The translations under genes were made by a program, and so were the position numbers. Below, piece after piece: positions 35,108-43,667 of a DNA stretch of 64,000 nt; position 1 is the stretch's first letter; every line of letters starts with the position of its first letter. The notes under the pieces are model-generated. The model was not told where the DNA came from. It saw only the letters and a program-made list of their open reading frames with translations, and did no database searches. The stretch covers positions 1-64,000 of the forward strand of contig NZ_LGUR01000218.1 in NCBI RefSeq assembly GCF_001270495.1. The letters are read 5' to 3'. The stretch is from Streptomyces viridochromogenes (GTDB taxonomy: Bacteria > Actinomycetota > Actinomycetes > Streptomycetales > Streptomycetaceae).

Positions 35108-36265
35108 TTGGGGCAGCTGACCGGCGGGGATCCCTCGCTGCTGCGAAGGATCAACTCCGCGGTGGTGCTGCACGCGCTGCGTGCCACGGACGCCGCCACA
35201 CTCACGGAGATCACCCGGGTCACCGGACTGTCCCGGCCGACCGTCGAGGGCGTCGTCGAAGGGCTCATCGAGGCGGGGTACGTCGTCGAGAAGGCGGCCG
35301 ACGAGAGTGTCGTCCGGCGCCAGGGCCGACCCGCGCGGCGATTCCGGTTCCGAGCCGAGGCGGGCCATCTGCTGGGCGTGGACATCGGCGCGCACCGGGT
35401 CGCGGCGCTCCTCGCCGACCTGGACGGCCGGGTGCTCGGCGCCATCGACAAGGAGGTCGACGAGACGGCTCCGGCGGACGAGCGGCTGGAGCGGGTGCGT
35501 ACGGCGGTCGCCGAACTGCTGCGCCGGGCCGGTGTGGCACGCGGCTCGCTGCGGGCCGTCGGTGTCGCGACGCCGGGGATCGTCGAGGCGGACGGGACCG
35601 TGCGGCTGGGCGCCGCGCTGCCCGAGTGGACGGGGCTACGGCTGGGCGAGCGGCTGAGCCGGTCCTTCAAGTGCCCGGTCCTGGTGGAGAACGACGCCAA
35701 CGCGGCGGCCGTCGCCGAGCACTGGAAGGGTTCCGCCACCGAGTCCGACGACGTCGTGTTCGTGCTGGCCGGGCTGAGTCCGGGCGCCGGTTCGCTGATC
35801 GGCGGGCAGTTGCACCGGGGGTTCGGCGGCGCGGCCGGCGAGATCGGCGCGCTGCACCTGCTGGGCCGCGAGGCGACGCCCGAGACCCTGCTGTCCACTA
35901 CGGACCAGCCGCTGCGCCCTCTCGACGAGCACGCGGTCGCCGAGGTCTTCGCCCAGGCCCGCAAGGGCGACCAGCAGGCCCTCGCGGCCGTCGACCGCTT
36001 CATCCAGCGCCTCGTCCACGACGTGGCCGCGCTGGTCCTCGCCCTCGACCCCGAGCTGGTCGTCGTCGGCGGCTGGGCCGCCGGCCTGGACGGCGTACTG
36101 GAGCCGCTGCGGCGCGAACTGGCCCGCTACTGTCTGCGTCCGCCGAAGGTCGCCCTGTCCCTCCTCGGCGAGGCGGCCGTGGCGACGGGCGCGCTGCGGC
36201 TCGCTCTCGACCATGTGGAGGAGCAGCTCTTCGCGGTCGAGGGGACGGTGACGGGGCGGCGCTGA
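35108..36265 (+). CDS. ROK-family transcriptional regulator
   Basis: 385-aa protein: winged HTH at the N-terminus (about 15-75, LTEITRVTGLSRPTVEGVVE) and an ROK sugar-kinase-like domain (GVDIGAHRVAALLADLDG, GVATPGIVE, VENDANAAAVAEHW, GGAAGEIGALHL). The Cys-rich zinc signature of ROK proteins is not present. TTG start at 35108 with GGAGG 7-9 bp upstream. Likely a sugar-responsive repressor; no adjacent sugar operon identifies a target. Confidence 0.88.
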   Translation: MGQLTGGDPSLLRRINSAVVLHALRATDAATLTEITRVTGLSRPTVEGVVEGLIEAGYVVEKAADESVVRRQGRPARRFRFRAEAGHLLGVDIGAHRVAALLADLDGRVLGAIDKEVDETAPADERLERVRTAVAELLRRAGVARGSLRAVGVATPGIVEADGTVRLGAALPEWTGLRLGERLSRSFKCPVLVENDANAAAVAEHWKGSATESDDVVFVLAGLSPGAGSLIGGQLHRGFGGAAGEIGALHLLGREATPETLLSTTDQPLRPLDEHAVAEVFAQARKGDQQALAAVDRFIQRLVHDVAALVLALDPELVVVGGWAAGLDGVLEPLRRELARYCLRPPKVALSLLGEAAVATGALRLALDHVEEQLFAVEGTVTGRR

Positions 36266-36381
36266 CGGTCACCGCGGCGGCCGTCGGGCGGCCGCCGATC
36301 TGCGGCCGACGCCACGCGGTCCGTGCCGGGCGGTCCGTGCCACGCCTTTCGTGCCACGCCTTTCGTGCCGGTGAAACGCGA

Positions 36382-36408
36382 CGCGCCCCGGAGTGACTCC
36401 GGGGCGCG
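36382..36408. terminator. Perfect 12-bp GC hairpin between ROK and GntR genes
   Basis: CGCGCCCCGGAG (36382-36393) and CTCCGGGGCGCG (36397-36408) with a 3-nt loop, between convergent genes. A short repeat TTTCGTGCCACGCC just upstream is not part of it. Confidence 0.8.
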
Positions 36409-36429
36409 AGGCAGGTGCGGTTACGGCGG

Positions 36430-37191
36430 TCAGGACGCCTGGCGTTCCGGGTCCTGGTGGATCTCCACGCGGCCGGAGTCACCGAAGGTCAGCCGGCAGG
36501 TGTCCGCGCGGTACGTGGCGACGGAGAGGGCTGCGGTGCGGCCCTCGGCGAGGTAGCGGGTGGTCACCACGAGGACGGGTGCCCCGGGGAGGCGGTCCAG
36601 CTCCTTGGCGTCGTCCGCGCGGGCCGAGCCCAGCTCGACGGCGCTCTCCTGGCCCTCCAGCTCCAGACGCTGAAGCTCGCGCAGCACGGCACGCGCGCGT
36701 GCCGCTCCGGACGGGGTGTCGATGGCGGAGAGGTCGGGCACCGACGACTCCGGGATGTAGAGCAGTTCGGCGGCGACGGGCTGGCCGTGTGTCACACGGG
36801 AACGGCGCACGATGTGCACGGACTCGTCCCGGCCGCTGTCCAGGGCGTCGGCGACGGACGCGGGCGGCACCGCGGGCGTGCAGTCCGTGGGCTGCCAGAC
36901 GTCGTCGGCCGCTCCCGGCCAGGCGTGCTGCTCGCTGCCGACGGAGACGCCCACGCGCGGCGGGGCGACGGTCGTACCGACACCGCGGCGGCGCTGCAGC
37001 CTGCCCTCCAGTTCGAGCTGCTCCAGGGCTTGGCGGAGCGTGGCCCTGGCGACGCCGAAGCGGGCGGCCAGGTCGCGTTCGTTGGGCAGAATCTCGCCCA
37101 CGGTGAATTCGGAGTCCAGTGCCTCACTGAGCACGGTCCTCAGGTGCCAGTACTTCGGTTCCGGCACCGATTCCAGCTGCGTGGTCCCCAC
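36430..37191 (-). CDS. GntR/HutC-family transcriptional regulator
   Basis: 253-aa regulator: N-terminal winged HTH (about 15-80, GEILPNERDLAARFGVARAT, LRQALEQLELEG) and UTRA effector domain (about 95-245, SVHIVRRSRVTHGQPVAAE). GTG start at 37191 behind GGAGGACAGG. Effector unknown; UTRA proteins of Streptomyces often sense aminosugars or other metabolites. A strong promoter lies upstream. Confidence 0.92.
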   Translation of the reverse strand: MGTTQLESVPEPKYWHLRTVLSEALDSEFTVGEILPNERDLAARFGVARATLRQALEQLELEGRLQRRRGVGTTVAPPRVGVSVGSEQHAWPGAADDVWQPTDCTPAVPPASVADALDSGRDESVHIVRRSRVTHGQPVAAELLYIPESSVPDLSAIDTPSGAARARAVLRELQRLELEGQESAVELGSARADDAKELDRLPGAPVLVVTTRYLAEGRTAALSVATYRADTCRLTFGDSGRVEIHQDPERQAS

Positions 37192-37267
37192 CCTGTCCTC
37201 CGCAATCGCCGTGGCCCAGCGGCGTTTTAGCGCCCTTGTTTATTAAAGGTTGTTGCACTTGTCAGCG

Positions 37268-37296
37268 ACCATAGGGCGGCCCTCACCCTTGGTCAA
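37268..37296 (-). promoter_or_regulatory. Consensus promoter for the GntR gene
   Basis: Minus strand: -35 TTGACC (37296-37291), 17-bp spacer, -10 TATGGT (37273-37268), giving a leader of about 75 nt. The 171-bp gap also has an AT-rich stretch (TTTATTAAAGGTTGTTGCACTTG) nearer the gene, a possible operator. Confidence 0.55.
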
Positions 37297-37362
37297 TACC
37301 AATCGCCGGGAACGTTCACGGGACGGACTCGGGCCGCCGCGTCCGCGACGCGGCGGCGGAGC

Positions 37363-38247
37363 CTACGCGGTGGCCAGAGAGGTCAGTTTGTCAGGGTTGC
37401 GAATGATGTAGACCGCCTGGATCCAGCCGTCCACGACGTCCAGCTGCAAGACGCTGTCGGGCTTGTCTCCGGAGCACACCAGCACCGCGGGGCCACCGTT
37501 GACCTCCAGGAAGCGGAAGGACATGTCGGCGGCGCCCTTCGGTGCGACGCCGACGAGGAAGCGGCCCACCTTGTCGGCGGTCTCCAGGACCCGGACCGGC
37601 GCCTTGGCCTTGCCGCCGCTGTCGCCGACGAGGCGGACGTCCGGGGCCAGCAGGGACATGAGCCCCTCCAGGTCGCCCCCTGCCGCCGCGGCCAGGAACC
37701 GTTCGGTGAGATCGCGCCGCTGGACGGGGTCGACCTCGTACCGCGGCCGCCGCTCGTCGACGTGCTTGCGGGCCCGCCCGGCGAGCTGGCGTACCGCCGC
37801 CTCCCCACGGTCGAGCATGGCGGCGATCTCGGCGTACGGGTAGCCGAAGGCCTCTCTGAGGACGAACACCGCCCGCTCCAGCGGCGACAGCGACTCCAGG
37901 ACGACGAGGACGGCCAGGGAGACCGAGTCGGCGAGTACGGCCCGCTCGGCGGTGTCCGGCACGGCGTCCCCGAAGTCGGTGATGTACGGCTCCGGCAGCC
38001 AGGGGCCGACGTAGGTCTCGCCCCGCGCCTTGACCTGGCGCAGCCGGTCGATGGCGAGCCGGGTGGTGATGCGCACCAGGTAGCCGCGCGGTTCGCGCAC
38101 CTCGGACCGGTCGGCATTGGTCCAGCGCAGCCATGCCTCCTGCACCACGTCCTCCGCGTCGGCCACACGGCCGAGCATGCGGTAGGCGACTCCCAGGAGG
38201 ACGGGCCGGTGTTCTTCGAAGACGTCGGTCTCGGTGTCGGTGGTCAC
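37363..38247 (-). CDS. ECF41-family RNA polymerase sigma factor (SigJ-like)
   Basis: 294-aa sigma factor: sigma2 (about 8-75, GVAYRMLGRVADAEDVVQEA), linker motif WLPEP (83-87), sigma4 (about 110-165, LSPLERAVFVLREAFG and YAEIAAMLDRGEAAVRQL) and a SnoaL-like C-terminal extension ending in NPDKL (284-288). WLPEP and NPDKL are diagnostic of ECF41, where the extension replaces a separate anti-sigma factor. The DGGGR-type motif is DSGGK here. The usual carboxymuconolactone-decarboxylase-like neighbour is absent; instead an alpha/beta hydrolase is divergent. GTG start at 38247; an ATG at 38316 is possible. Confidence 0.92.
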   Translation of the reverse strand: MTTDTETDVFEEHRPVLLGVAYRMLGRVADAEDVVQEAWLRWTNADRSEVREPRGYLVRITTRLAIDRLRQVKARGETYVGPWLPEPYITDFGDAVPDTAERAVLADSVSLAVLVVLESLSPLERAVFVLREAFGYPYAEIAAMLDRGEAAVRQLAGRARKHVDERRPRYEVDPVQRRDLTERFLAAAAGGDLEGLMSLLAPDVRLVGDSGGKAKAPVRVLETADKVGRFLVGVAPKGAADMSFRFLEVNGGPAVLVCSGDKPDSVLQLDVVDGWIQAVYIIRNPDKLTSLATA

Positions 38248-38420
38248 TGTTCCATCCCATCCGACGCGTCCGGTCGTGTCCAGGCGAATTCGGCGCCCCG
38301 GGCACGTGTCGTCCAACGCCGGGTCGCACAGGGCACGTTGCGGGTCACCCCTCCCCGTGGATCTCCGGCCCGCCAGGGTCTACCCGTCGGTAGCAATTGC
38401 TGACAAGCTGTCTACGGCCG

Positions 38421-38455
38421 TCCGTCAGTGTGTCGCCGGACTCCGTCAGCGTGTC
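38421..38455 (+). repeat. Two 14-bp direct repeats upstream of the alpha/beta hydrolase
   Basis: TCCGTCAGTGTGTC (38421-38434) and TCCGTCAGCGTGTC (38442-38455) differ at one base, with starts 21 bp apart, inside the 226-bp gap between the ECF41 sigma gene and the hydrolase. Possible regulator or ECF41-dependent control site. Confidence 0.5.
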
Positions 38456-38473
38456 CCAGACGAGGAGCACCCC

Positions 38474-39304
38474 ATGTCCGCCACCGTCTCCTTCCCGGTC
38501 GCCTCTCCCCACGGTCCGCAGAGCGTGACCGTCGACTACGCGCGCGTGGGGAGCGGCGAACCGTTGCTCCTGCTGCACGGGATCGGTCACCACCGGCAGG
38601 TCTGGGACCCGGTAGTGGACATCCTCGCGGCGGAGCGCGAGGTGATCTCCGTGGATCTGCCCGGCTTCGGGGCGTCCCCGGGGCTGCCTGACGGCCTCAG
38701 CTACGACCTGGCCACGACGACGGCCGTGTTCGGTGCCTTCTGCGAGGCCATGGAGCTTGAGCAGCCGCATGTGGTGGGCAACTCGCTGGGCGGTCTGATC
38801 GCGTTGGAACTCGGCCGGGAGAAGCTCGCGCGGTCCGTCACCGCCCTCTCCCCGGCCGGGTTCTGGTCCGAGGCCGAGCGGCGCTACGCCTTCGGTGTGC
38901 TGCTCGCGATGCGGCACATCTCGCGGCGGCTGCCGCTTCCGCTGGTGGAGCAGCTGTCCCGGTCGGCGGCCGGCCGTACGGTCCTGACCAGCACGATCTA
39001 CGCCCGCCCGGGTCGCCGGTCACCCGACGCCGTGGTCGCCGAGACGCTGGCCCTGGCGGGGGCCACGGGCTTCGACCAGACCCTCGGCGCCGGTCGTGCC
39101 GTCCGGTTCACCGACGACGTTCCCGGGATCCCGGTCACCGTGGCCTGGGGCACCAGGGACCGGCTGCTCGTGCGCCGCCAGGGCGTGCGCGCCAAGCAGA
39201 TCATCCCCCGGGCGCGGCTCGTCAGGCTGCCCGGCTGCGGTCACTGCCCCATGAACGACGACCCGGCCCTGGTCGCGCGCGTCATCCTCGACGGCAGCCG
39301 CTGA
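38474..39304 (+). CDS. Alpha/beta hydrolase
   Basis: 276-aa alpha/beta hydrolase. Oxyanion loop LLLHGIGHHRQVWDP, nucleophile Ser in VVGNSLGGLIAL, Asp in WGTRDRLL, His in PGCGHCPMND. GAGGAGC precedes the ATG. Divergent from the ECF41 sigma factor, possibly its target. Substrate unknown. Confidence 0.9.
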   Translation: MSATVSFPVASPHGPQSVTVDYARVGSGEPLLLLHGIGHHRQVWDPVVDILAAEREVISVDLPGFGASPGLPDGLSYDLATTTAVFGAFCEAMELEQPHVVGNSLGGLIALELGREKLARSVTALSPAGFWSEAERRYAFGVLLAMRHISRRLPLPLVEQLSRSAAGRTVLTSTIYARPGRRSPDAVVAETLALAGATGFDQTLGAGRAVRFTDDVPGIPVTVAWGTRDRLLVRRQGVRAKQIIPRARLVRLPGCGHCPMNDDPALVARVILDGSR

Positions 39305-40234
39305 GTCGCGCCGGATACGCGCACGTGGCGTGGGCACGCCCGGGGTACGCCCGCGCGGGGTTCGCGTCAACGCGCCGGAGCCCAGGGCGACTCCGGCGCC
39401 GACCAGGGCGCTGCCCAGGGCCTGGACGGTGCCGTAGGAGCCGGTTCCGACGAGCGGGGCGGTGCAGGCCGCGGCCACCGGGATGAGGCCGGAGAAGAGC
39501 GTGGCGCGCTCGGCGCCGATCCGCTGCATGCCGATGTACCAGCACACGAAGCCGACGACGGTGACGATCACCGCCTGCCACAGGAGAGCGGCGGTCTCGG
39601 TGCTGTCGGGCCGTCGCAGCCATTCGGGGCCGTCCAGAAGCAGCCCGGCCACCGCGGACTCGACCGCGGCGATACCGCACACCGTGGCGGACAGCAGCCG
39701 CGGGCCCAGGGGACGCAGCACGGGCACCGCAAGGACCGCGAAGCCGACCTCGCCGACCAGCGCGCACACGGAGAACACCAGGCCGGCGCCGTCCGTACGG
39801 CCCCACCCCTGGACCGTGAACGCACCGACCGCGACGAGCATCGCCCCGTACAGGACCGTCCGTTGGGGTCGTCGTCGCCCGTCCAGCAGGGGCACGACCA
39901 CGGCCACGACCACGGGCGCGCAGCCGACGAAGACTCCGGGAACCGCCGGTTCGGCGGTGCGCTCGGCGGCGATGACGGCCAGGTTGAAGCCGACCATGCC
40001 GACGGCCGCAAGGACGGCCAGGCGGGCCCACTGACGCGCGGCGAGCGCACGCAACCGGGCGGCGGCGTCCCGGCCGGCGAGGGGGGCGAGCAGGAGACAG
40101 GCGAGGCCGTAGCGGAGGAACTGGCCGCCGGCGTACGGGTAGTCGCCGAGGAGGCTGTTGGCGGTGAAGGATCCTCCGACGAGGACGCAGGCGAGCGCGG
40201 CGAGAAGGGCTCCGCGCGTGGTGGTGGCGTTCAT
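39020..40234 (-). CDS. EamA/DMT-family transporter with an antisense C-terminal run-on
   Basis: 404-aa open frame. Residues 1-290 are a ten-TM EamA drug/metabolite transporter (start MNATTTRGALLAAL, GGSFTANSLL, FVCWYIGMQRIGAERATLFSGLIPVAAA). After the last TM the frame does not stop but continues about 110 residues in non-membrane, Arg/Gly/Pro-rich sequence that is antisense to the 3' end of the hydrolase at 38474-39304. The tail may be a chance open frame left by loss of the original stop. Divergent from the MocR gene, which likely regulates it. Confidence 0.85.
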   Translation of the reverse strand: MNATTTRGALLAALACVLVGGSFTANSLLGDYPYAGGQFLRYGLACLLLAPLAGRDAAARLRALAARQWARLAVLAAVGMVGFNLAVIAAERTAEPAVPGVFVGCAPVVVAVVVPLLDGRRRPQRTVLYGAMLVAVGAFTVQGWGRTDGAGLVFSVCALVGEVGFAVLAVPVLRPLGPRLLSATVCGIAAVESAVAGLLLDGPEWLRRPDSTETAALLWQAVIVTVVGFVCWYIGMQRIGAERATLFSGLIPVAAACTAPLVGTGSYGTVQALGSALVGAGVALGSGALTRTPRGRTPGVPTPRARIRRDSAAAVEDDARDQGRVVVHGAVTAAGQPDEPRPGDDLLGAHALAAHEQPVPGAPGHGDRDPGNVVGEPDGTTGAEGLVEARGPRQGQRLGDHGVG

Positions 40235-40258
40235 GGGTGCGACGCTAGGAACCGGCGC

Positions 40259-40275
40259 GGTCCGGATTAAGGTCC
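40259..40275. promoter_or_regulatory. GGTCC direct repeat between EamA and MocR genes
   Basis: GGTCC-GGATTAA-GGTCC in the 47-bp divergent gap. MocR regulators commonly bind short direct repeats near their own start, so this is a candidate operator for both genes. Confidence 0.4.
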
Positions 40276-40281
40276 ACTTTC

Positions 40282-41742
40282 ATGACGCCATCGGAGACCA
40301 ATCCAGTCGGCGGTCCGGAGCGGCAGGTGGCCTCCGGCGCCTGGGAGTTGCTGCTGCCGGCCGCTTCGGCGCCCGCACGCACGCGTGGCCGTTCGTTGCA
40401 GGCGGCGCTGCGGGAGGCGGTGCGGTCGGGGCGGCTGGCGCCGGACACGCGGCTGCCGTCGAGCCGGGATCTCGCCGCCGACCTGGGCGTGTCCCGAGGG
40501 CTGATCACCGAGGCGTACGAGCAGCTGACGGCGGAGGGCTATCTGCGCAGCAGCCGGGGTGCCGGGACCTGGGTGGGCGGTGCCGTACGGGCCGCCCGGC
40601 CACACGCGCGTGACCTCGCCCCGCGTGCCGCCGGGGCCCGGGCCGACTTCGTCCCCGGGACGCCGGACATGTCGCTGTTCCCGCGCGCCGCGTGGGCGGC
40701 CGCGCAGCGCGGGGTGCTGGCCGAGCTGCCGCACCACGAGCTCGGCTATCCCGACCCGCGCGGGCTCCCCCGGCTGCGTACGGTGCTCGCCGCACTGCTC
40801 GCACGCCGCCGGGGCGTGGTCGCGGACCCCGAGCGCATCGTGGTCGTCTCCGGAGTGGCACAGGCGACGACGCTGCTCGGATTCGTGCTGCACGCGCGCG
40901 GGCTGCGCGAAGTCGGTGTGGAGGACCCCGGAAGCCCGCAGCACGACGCCCTCTACGCCGCCGCGGGCGTCACCACGGTGCCGCTGCCGCTGGACGATCA
41001 GGGGCTCGTCATGGGCTCGCTGCGGGAGTCGGGGGTACGGTCCGTGGTCACGACGCCGGCCCACCAGTTCCCCACCGGCATCGCCTACTCGGCCCGCCGC
41101 CGCACCGAGCTGCTCGACTGGGCGCGCTCCGTCGACGGATTCGTCCTGGAGGATGACTACGACGGCGACTTCCGGTACGACCGCGCCCCCGTGGGCGCAC
41201 TCCAGGGCCTCGACCCTGAGCGTGTCGCCTACGCCGGGTCGGTCAGCAAGTCCCTGGCGCCGGGACTGCGGCTCGGCTGGCTGCTCGTACCGGAGGCACT
41301 GGCCGAGGACGTCGTCGAGCGCAAGCGGACCATGGATCTGGGGCACCCCACCCTCGATCAGGCGCTGTTCGCCCGGTTCGTCGAGCGCGGCGACTACGAC
41401 CGCCAGCTGCGCCGGTGCCAGCGCGCGTACCGGGAACGTCGCGACACCCTCGTCGCCGCCCTGGAGGAGCACTTTCCGGGCGCCGAGGTGACCGGCATCG
41501 CCGCGGGTCTGCACGTCATCGCCGCGCTGCCGGAACGCTACGGGCCCCAGGAGCGGTTCCTCGCGCGCGTGGCCGGGGCCGGCGTGGCGGTGCGCCCCTT
41601 GACGGACTACGCACACGCGCGTGCCGGGCAGGGTGGGCAGCCGGGTGTGCGGCTGGTCCTGGGGTACGCGCATCTGCCGCCGACACGGATCCGGGCGGGT
41701 GTACGGCTCATGGCCGAGGCGACCGCCACGCGTCGACGCTGA
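40282..41742 (+). CDS. MocR-family regulator (GntR HTH fused to aminotransferase domain)
   Basis: 486-aa protein: GntR-type wHTH (about 35-100, RLPSSRDLAADLGVSRGLIT) and a fold-type I aminotransferase-like domain (about 120-480) with PLP Lys323 (GSVSKSLAPGLRLG), the DPGSPQ segment and DDYDGDFRYD. MocR proteins sense PLP and amino compounds (PdxR, GabR, TauR types). No pdxST genes are adjacent; the divergent EamA transporter is the likely target. Confidence 0.94.
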   Translation: MTPSETNPVGGPERQVASGAWELLLPAASAPARTRGRSLQAALREAVRSGRLAPDTRLPSSRDLAADLGVSRGLITEAYEQLTAEGYLRSSRGAGTWVGGAVRAARPHARDLAPRAAGARADFVPGTPDMSLFPRAAWAAAQRGVLAELPHHELGYPDPRGLPRLRTVLAALLARRRGVVADPERIVVVSGVAQATTLLGFVLHARGLREVGVEDPGSPQHDALYAAAGVTTVPLPLDDQGLVMGSLRESGVRSVVTTPAHQFPTGIAYSARRRTELLDWARSVDGFVLEDDYDGDFRYDRAPVGALQGLDPERVAYAGSVSKSLAPGLRLGWLLVPEALAEDVVERKRTMDLGHPTLDQALFARFVERGDYDRQLRRCQRAYRERRDTLVAALEEHFPGAEVTGIAAGLHVIAALPERYGPQERFLARVAGAGVAVRPLTDYAHARAGQGGQPGVRLVLGYAHLPPTRIRAGVRLMAEATATRRR

Positions 41743-41790
41743 GCACGACTCCCGTACGACACACCGGTTCCCTTGTGGATGCGGTCAGTT

Positions 41791-41812
41791 GTTCACTTGT
41801 GGTTTCCGTGTG
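41791..41812 (+). promoter_or_regulatory. PHO-box-like 11-bp direct repeats upstream of phoD
   Basis: GTTCACTTGTG GTTTCCGTGTG: two adjacent 11-nt units with the GTTCAC-type half typical of PhoP boxes in Streptomyces, 64 bp before the phoD ATG. Supports induction at phosphate limitation. Confidence 0.6.
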
Positions 41813-41875
41813 CGCTGCGGCGCACCAGTAGTTGTGGCACTGCACACTGGCCGGATCCCGCCCCTGGAGGCCTCC

Positions 41876-43450
41876 ATGTCACACCGTTCGTTCCCGGGCC
41901 GCCGCAGCGTTCTGCGCGGCTCGCTCGCCGCCTCGGCGGCGCTCACCCTGCCCACGGCGCTCGGCGCGGCACCGGCGTTCGCCCTGTCGGGGCGCCCCAA
42001 GGCGGGATGGGGCGTACAGACGGGGGACGTGACCTGCGACTCGGGGCTGGTGTGGGTGCGGTCCGACCGTCCGGCCAGGATGATCGTCGAGACGTCCGCG
42101 ACCGAGTCGTTCCGCACACCGCGCAGATGGCACGGCCCGCTGCTGGGCGCGGACACGGACTTCACCGGCACCACCCGGCTGCGCGGCCTGCCGTCCGGCG
42201 AGCAGATCCACTACCGCGTGCTGCTCGCCGACCCGGACGACCCGCGCCGCACCGGCGAGCCGGTCACCGGCACCTTCCGTACGGCCTCCGCGCGGCGGCG
42301 CGACGGGGTGCGGTTCGTGTGGTCGGGCGACCTCGCCGGTCAGGGCTGGGGCATCAACCCGGACTTCGGCGGCTACCGGATCTACAACGCGATGGCCGCG
42401 CTGGACCCGGACTTCTTCCTCTGCAGCGGCGACAACATCTACGCCGACGGACCGATCTCGGCCTCGGTCGCCCTGCCCGACGGCAGCACCTGGCGGAACA
42501 TCACCACCGAGGAGAAGTCCAAGGTCGCCGAGACCCTGGCGGAGTTCCGCGGCAACTTCCGCTACAACCTGCTCGACGACAACCTCAAGCGGTTCAACGC
42601 CCAGGTCCCGTCGATCATCCAGTGGGACGACCACGAGGTCACCAACAACTGGTACCCCGGCGAGATCCTCGCCGACGCCCGCTACACGGAGAAGAACGTC
42701 GACGTCCTGGCCGCACGCGCCCGGCAGGCGTTCTCCGAGTACTTCCCGATCTCGACGCTGCGCCGCCCCGACGGCCGGGTCTACCGGGTGGTCAACCACG
42801 GTCCGCTGCTGGACGTGTTCGTGCTGGACATGCGCACCTACCGCAACGCCAACTCGACGGACGACCAGGCCACCGACGCGCAGGGCATCCTCGGCGCCGA
42901 GCAGTTGCGGTGGCTCAAGCGTGAGCTGGCCCGTTCCCGGGCGGTGTGGAAGGTGATCGCCTCGGACATGCCGCTGGGCCTGGTGGTGCCGGACACCGGC
43001 GACGGCAAGCCGAACGTCGAGGCCGTCGCACAGGGCGACCCGGGGGCGCCGCTGGGGCGGGAGCTGCAGATCGCGGAGCTGCTGCGGTTCATCAAGCACC
43101 GCGGCATCACCGGTACGGTGTGGCTGACCGCCGACGTGCACTACACCTCCGCCCAGCACTACCAGCCGTCACGGGCGGCCTTCACCGACTTCGAGCCGTT
43201 CTGGGAGTTCGTCTCCGGCCCGCTCAACGCGGGCGCGTTCCCGGCGAACACGCTGGACAACACCTTCGGTCCGGACCGGGTCTTCATCAAGGCGCCGACG
43301 ACCGCGAACGTCTCGCCGGCCGGTGGCTACCAGTTCTTCGGCGAGGTCGACATCGACGGCGACAGCGGCGAGCTGACGGTGCGCCTGCGCGAGTCGGACG
43401 GCTCCGTACTGTTCACGCAGGTCCTCCAGCCGGGCCGGGTCGGTCAGTAA
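41876..43450 (+). CDS. phoD: Tat-exported alkaline phosphatase/phosphodiesterase PhoD
   Basis: 524-aa metallophosphatase. Twin-arginine signal peptide (residues 1-39: GRRSVLRGSLAASAALTLP, cleavage near AFA), N-terminal PhoD beta domain, then the PhoD catalytic domain with CSGDNIYADG, IIQWDDHEVTNNW, LDMRTYRN and LTADVHYT metal-binding segments. It releases phosphate from phosphomonoesters or diesters outside the cell. Start ATG behind CTGGAGG. Preceded by a PHO-box-like repeat. Confidence 0.95.
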   Translation: MSHRSFPGRRSVLRGSLAASAALTLPTALGAAPAFALSGRPKAGWGVQTGDVTCDSGLVWVRSDRPARMIVETSATESFRTPRRWHGPLLGADTDFTGTTRLRGLPSGEQIHYRVLLADPDDPRRTGEPVTGTFRTASARRRDGVRFVWSGDLAGQGWGINPDFGGYRIYNAMAALDPDFFLCSGDNIYADGPISASVALPDGSTWRNITTEEKSKVAETLAEFRGNFRYNLLDDNLKRFNAQVPSIIQWDDHEVTNNWYPGEILADARYTEKNVDVLAARARQAFSEYFPISTLRRPDGRVYRVVNHGPLLDVFVLDMRTYRNANSTDDQATDAQGILGAEQLRWLKRELARSRAVWKVIASDMPLGLVVPDTGDGKPNVEAVAQGDPGAPLGRELQIAELLRFIKHRGITGTVWLTADVHYTSAQHYQPSRAAFTDFEPFWEFVSGPLNAGAFPANTLDNTFGPDRVFIKAPTTANVSPAGGYQFFGEVDIDGDSGELTVRLRESDGSVLFTQVLQPGRVGQ

Positions 43451-43469
43451 CTCCCGTAGCCTGGACGTC

Positions 43470-43506
43470 GTGCCGCGTACCGGTGTCATCCCCCGGTGCG
43501 CGGCAC
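43470..43506 (+). terminator. 14-bp hairpin after phoD
   Basis: GTGCCGCGTACCGG (43470-43483) pairs with CCGGTGCGCGGCAC (43493-43506), one G-T pair, 9-nt loop, 20 bp after the phoD stop. Confidence 0.65.
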
Positions 43507-43575
43507 GGTCGTTCCGGCCGGCCGAACTCCCCGTCCGGGAGGTCGTTTTCGCCCGGCTCGCACCCCAGGCCATAG

Positions 43576-43604
43576 TTGAATAAGTCACAAAACCGGCATA
43601 AGTG
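43576..43604 (+). promoter_or_regulatory. Promoter of the ACT-GNAT gene
   Basis: -35 TTGAAT (43576-43581), 17-bp spacer, -10 TAAGTG (43599-43604), about 57 bp before the chosen ATG. Confidence 0.45.
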
Positions 43605-43667
43605 TTCTTTACCGCCCGGTCACAATGCGTTCGTGATCACGCAACACCCTTCCTTCACAGTGGCTGC

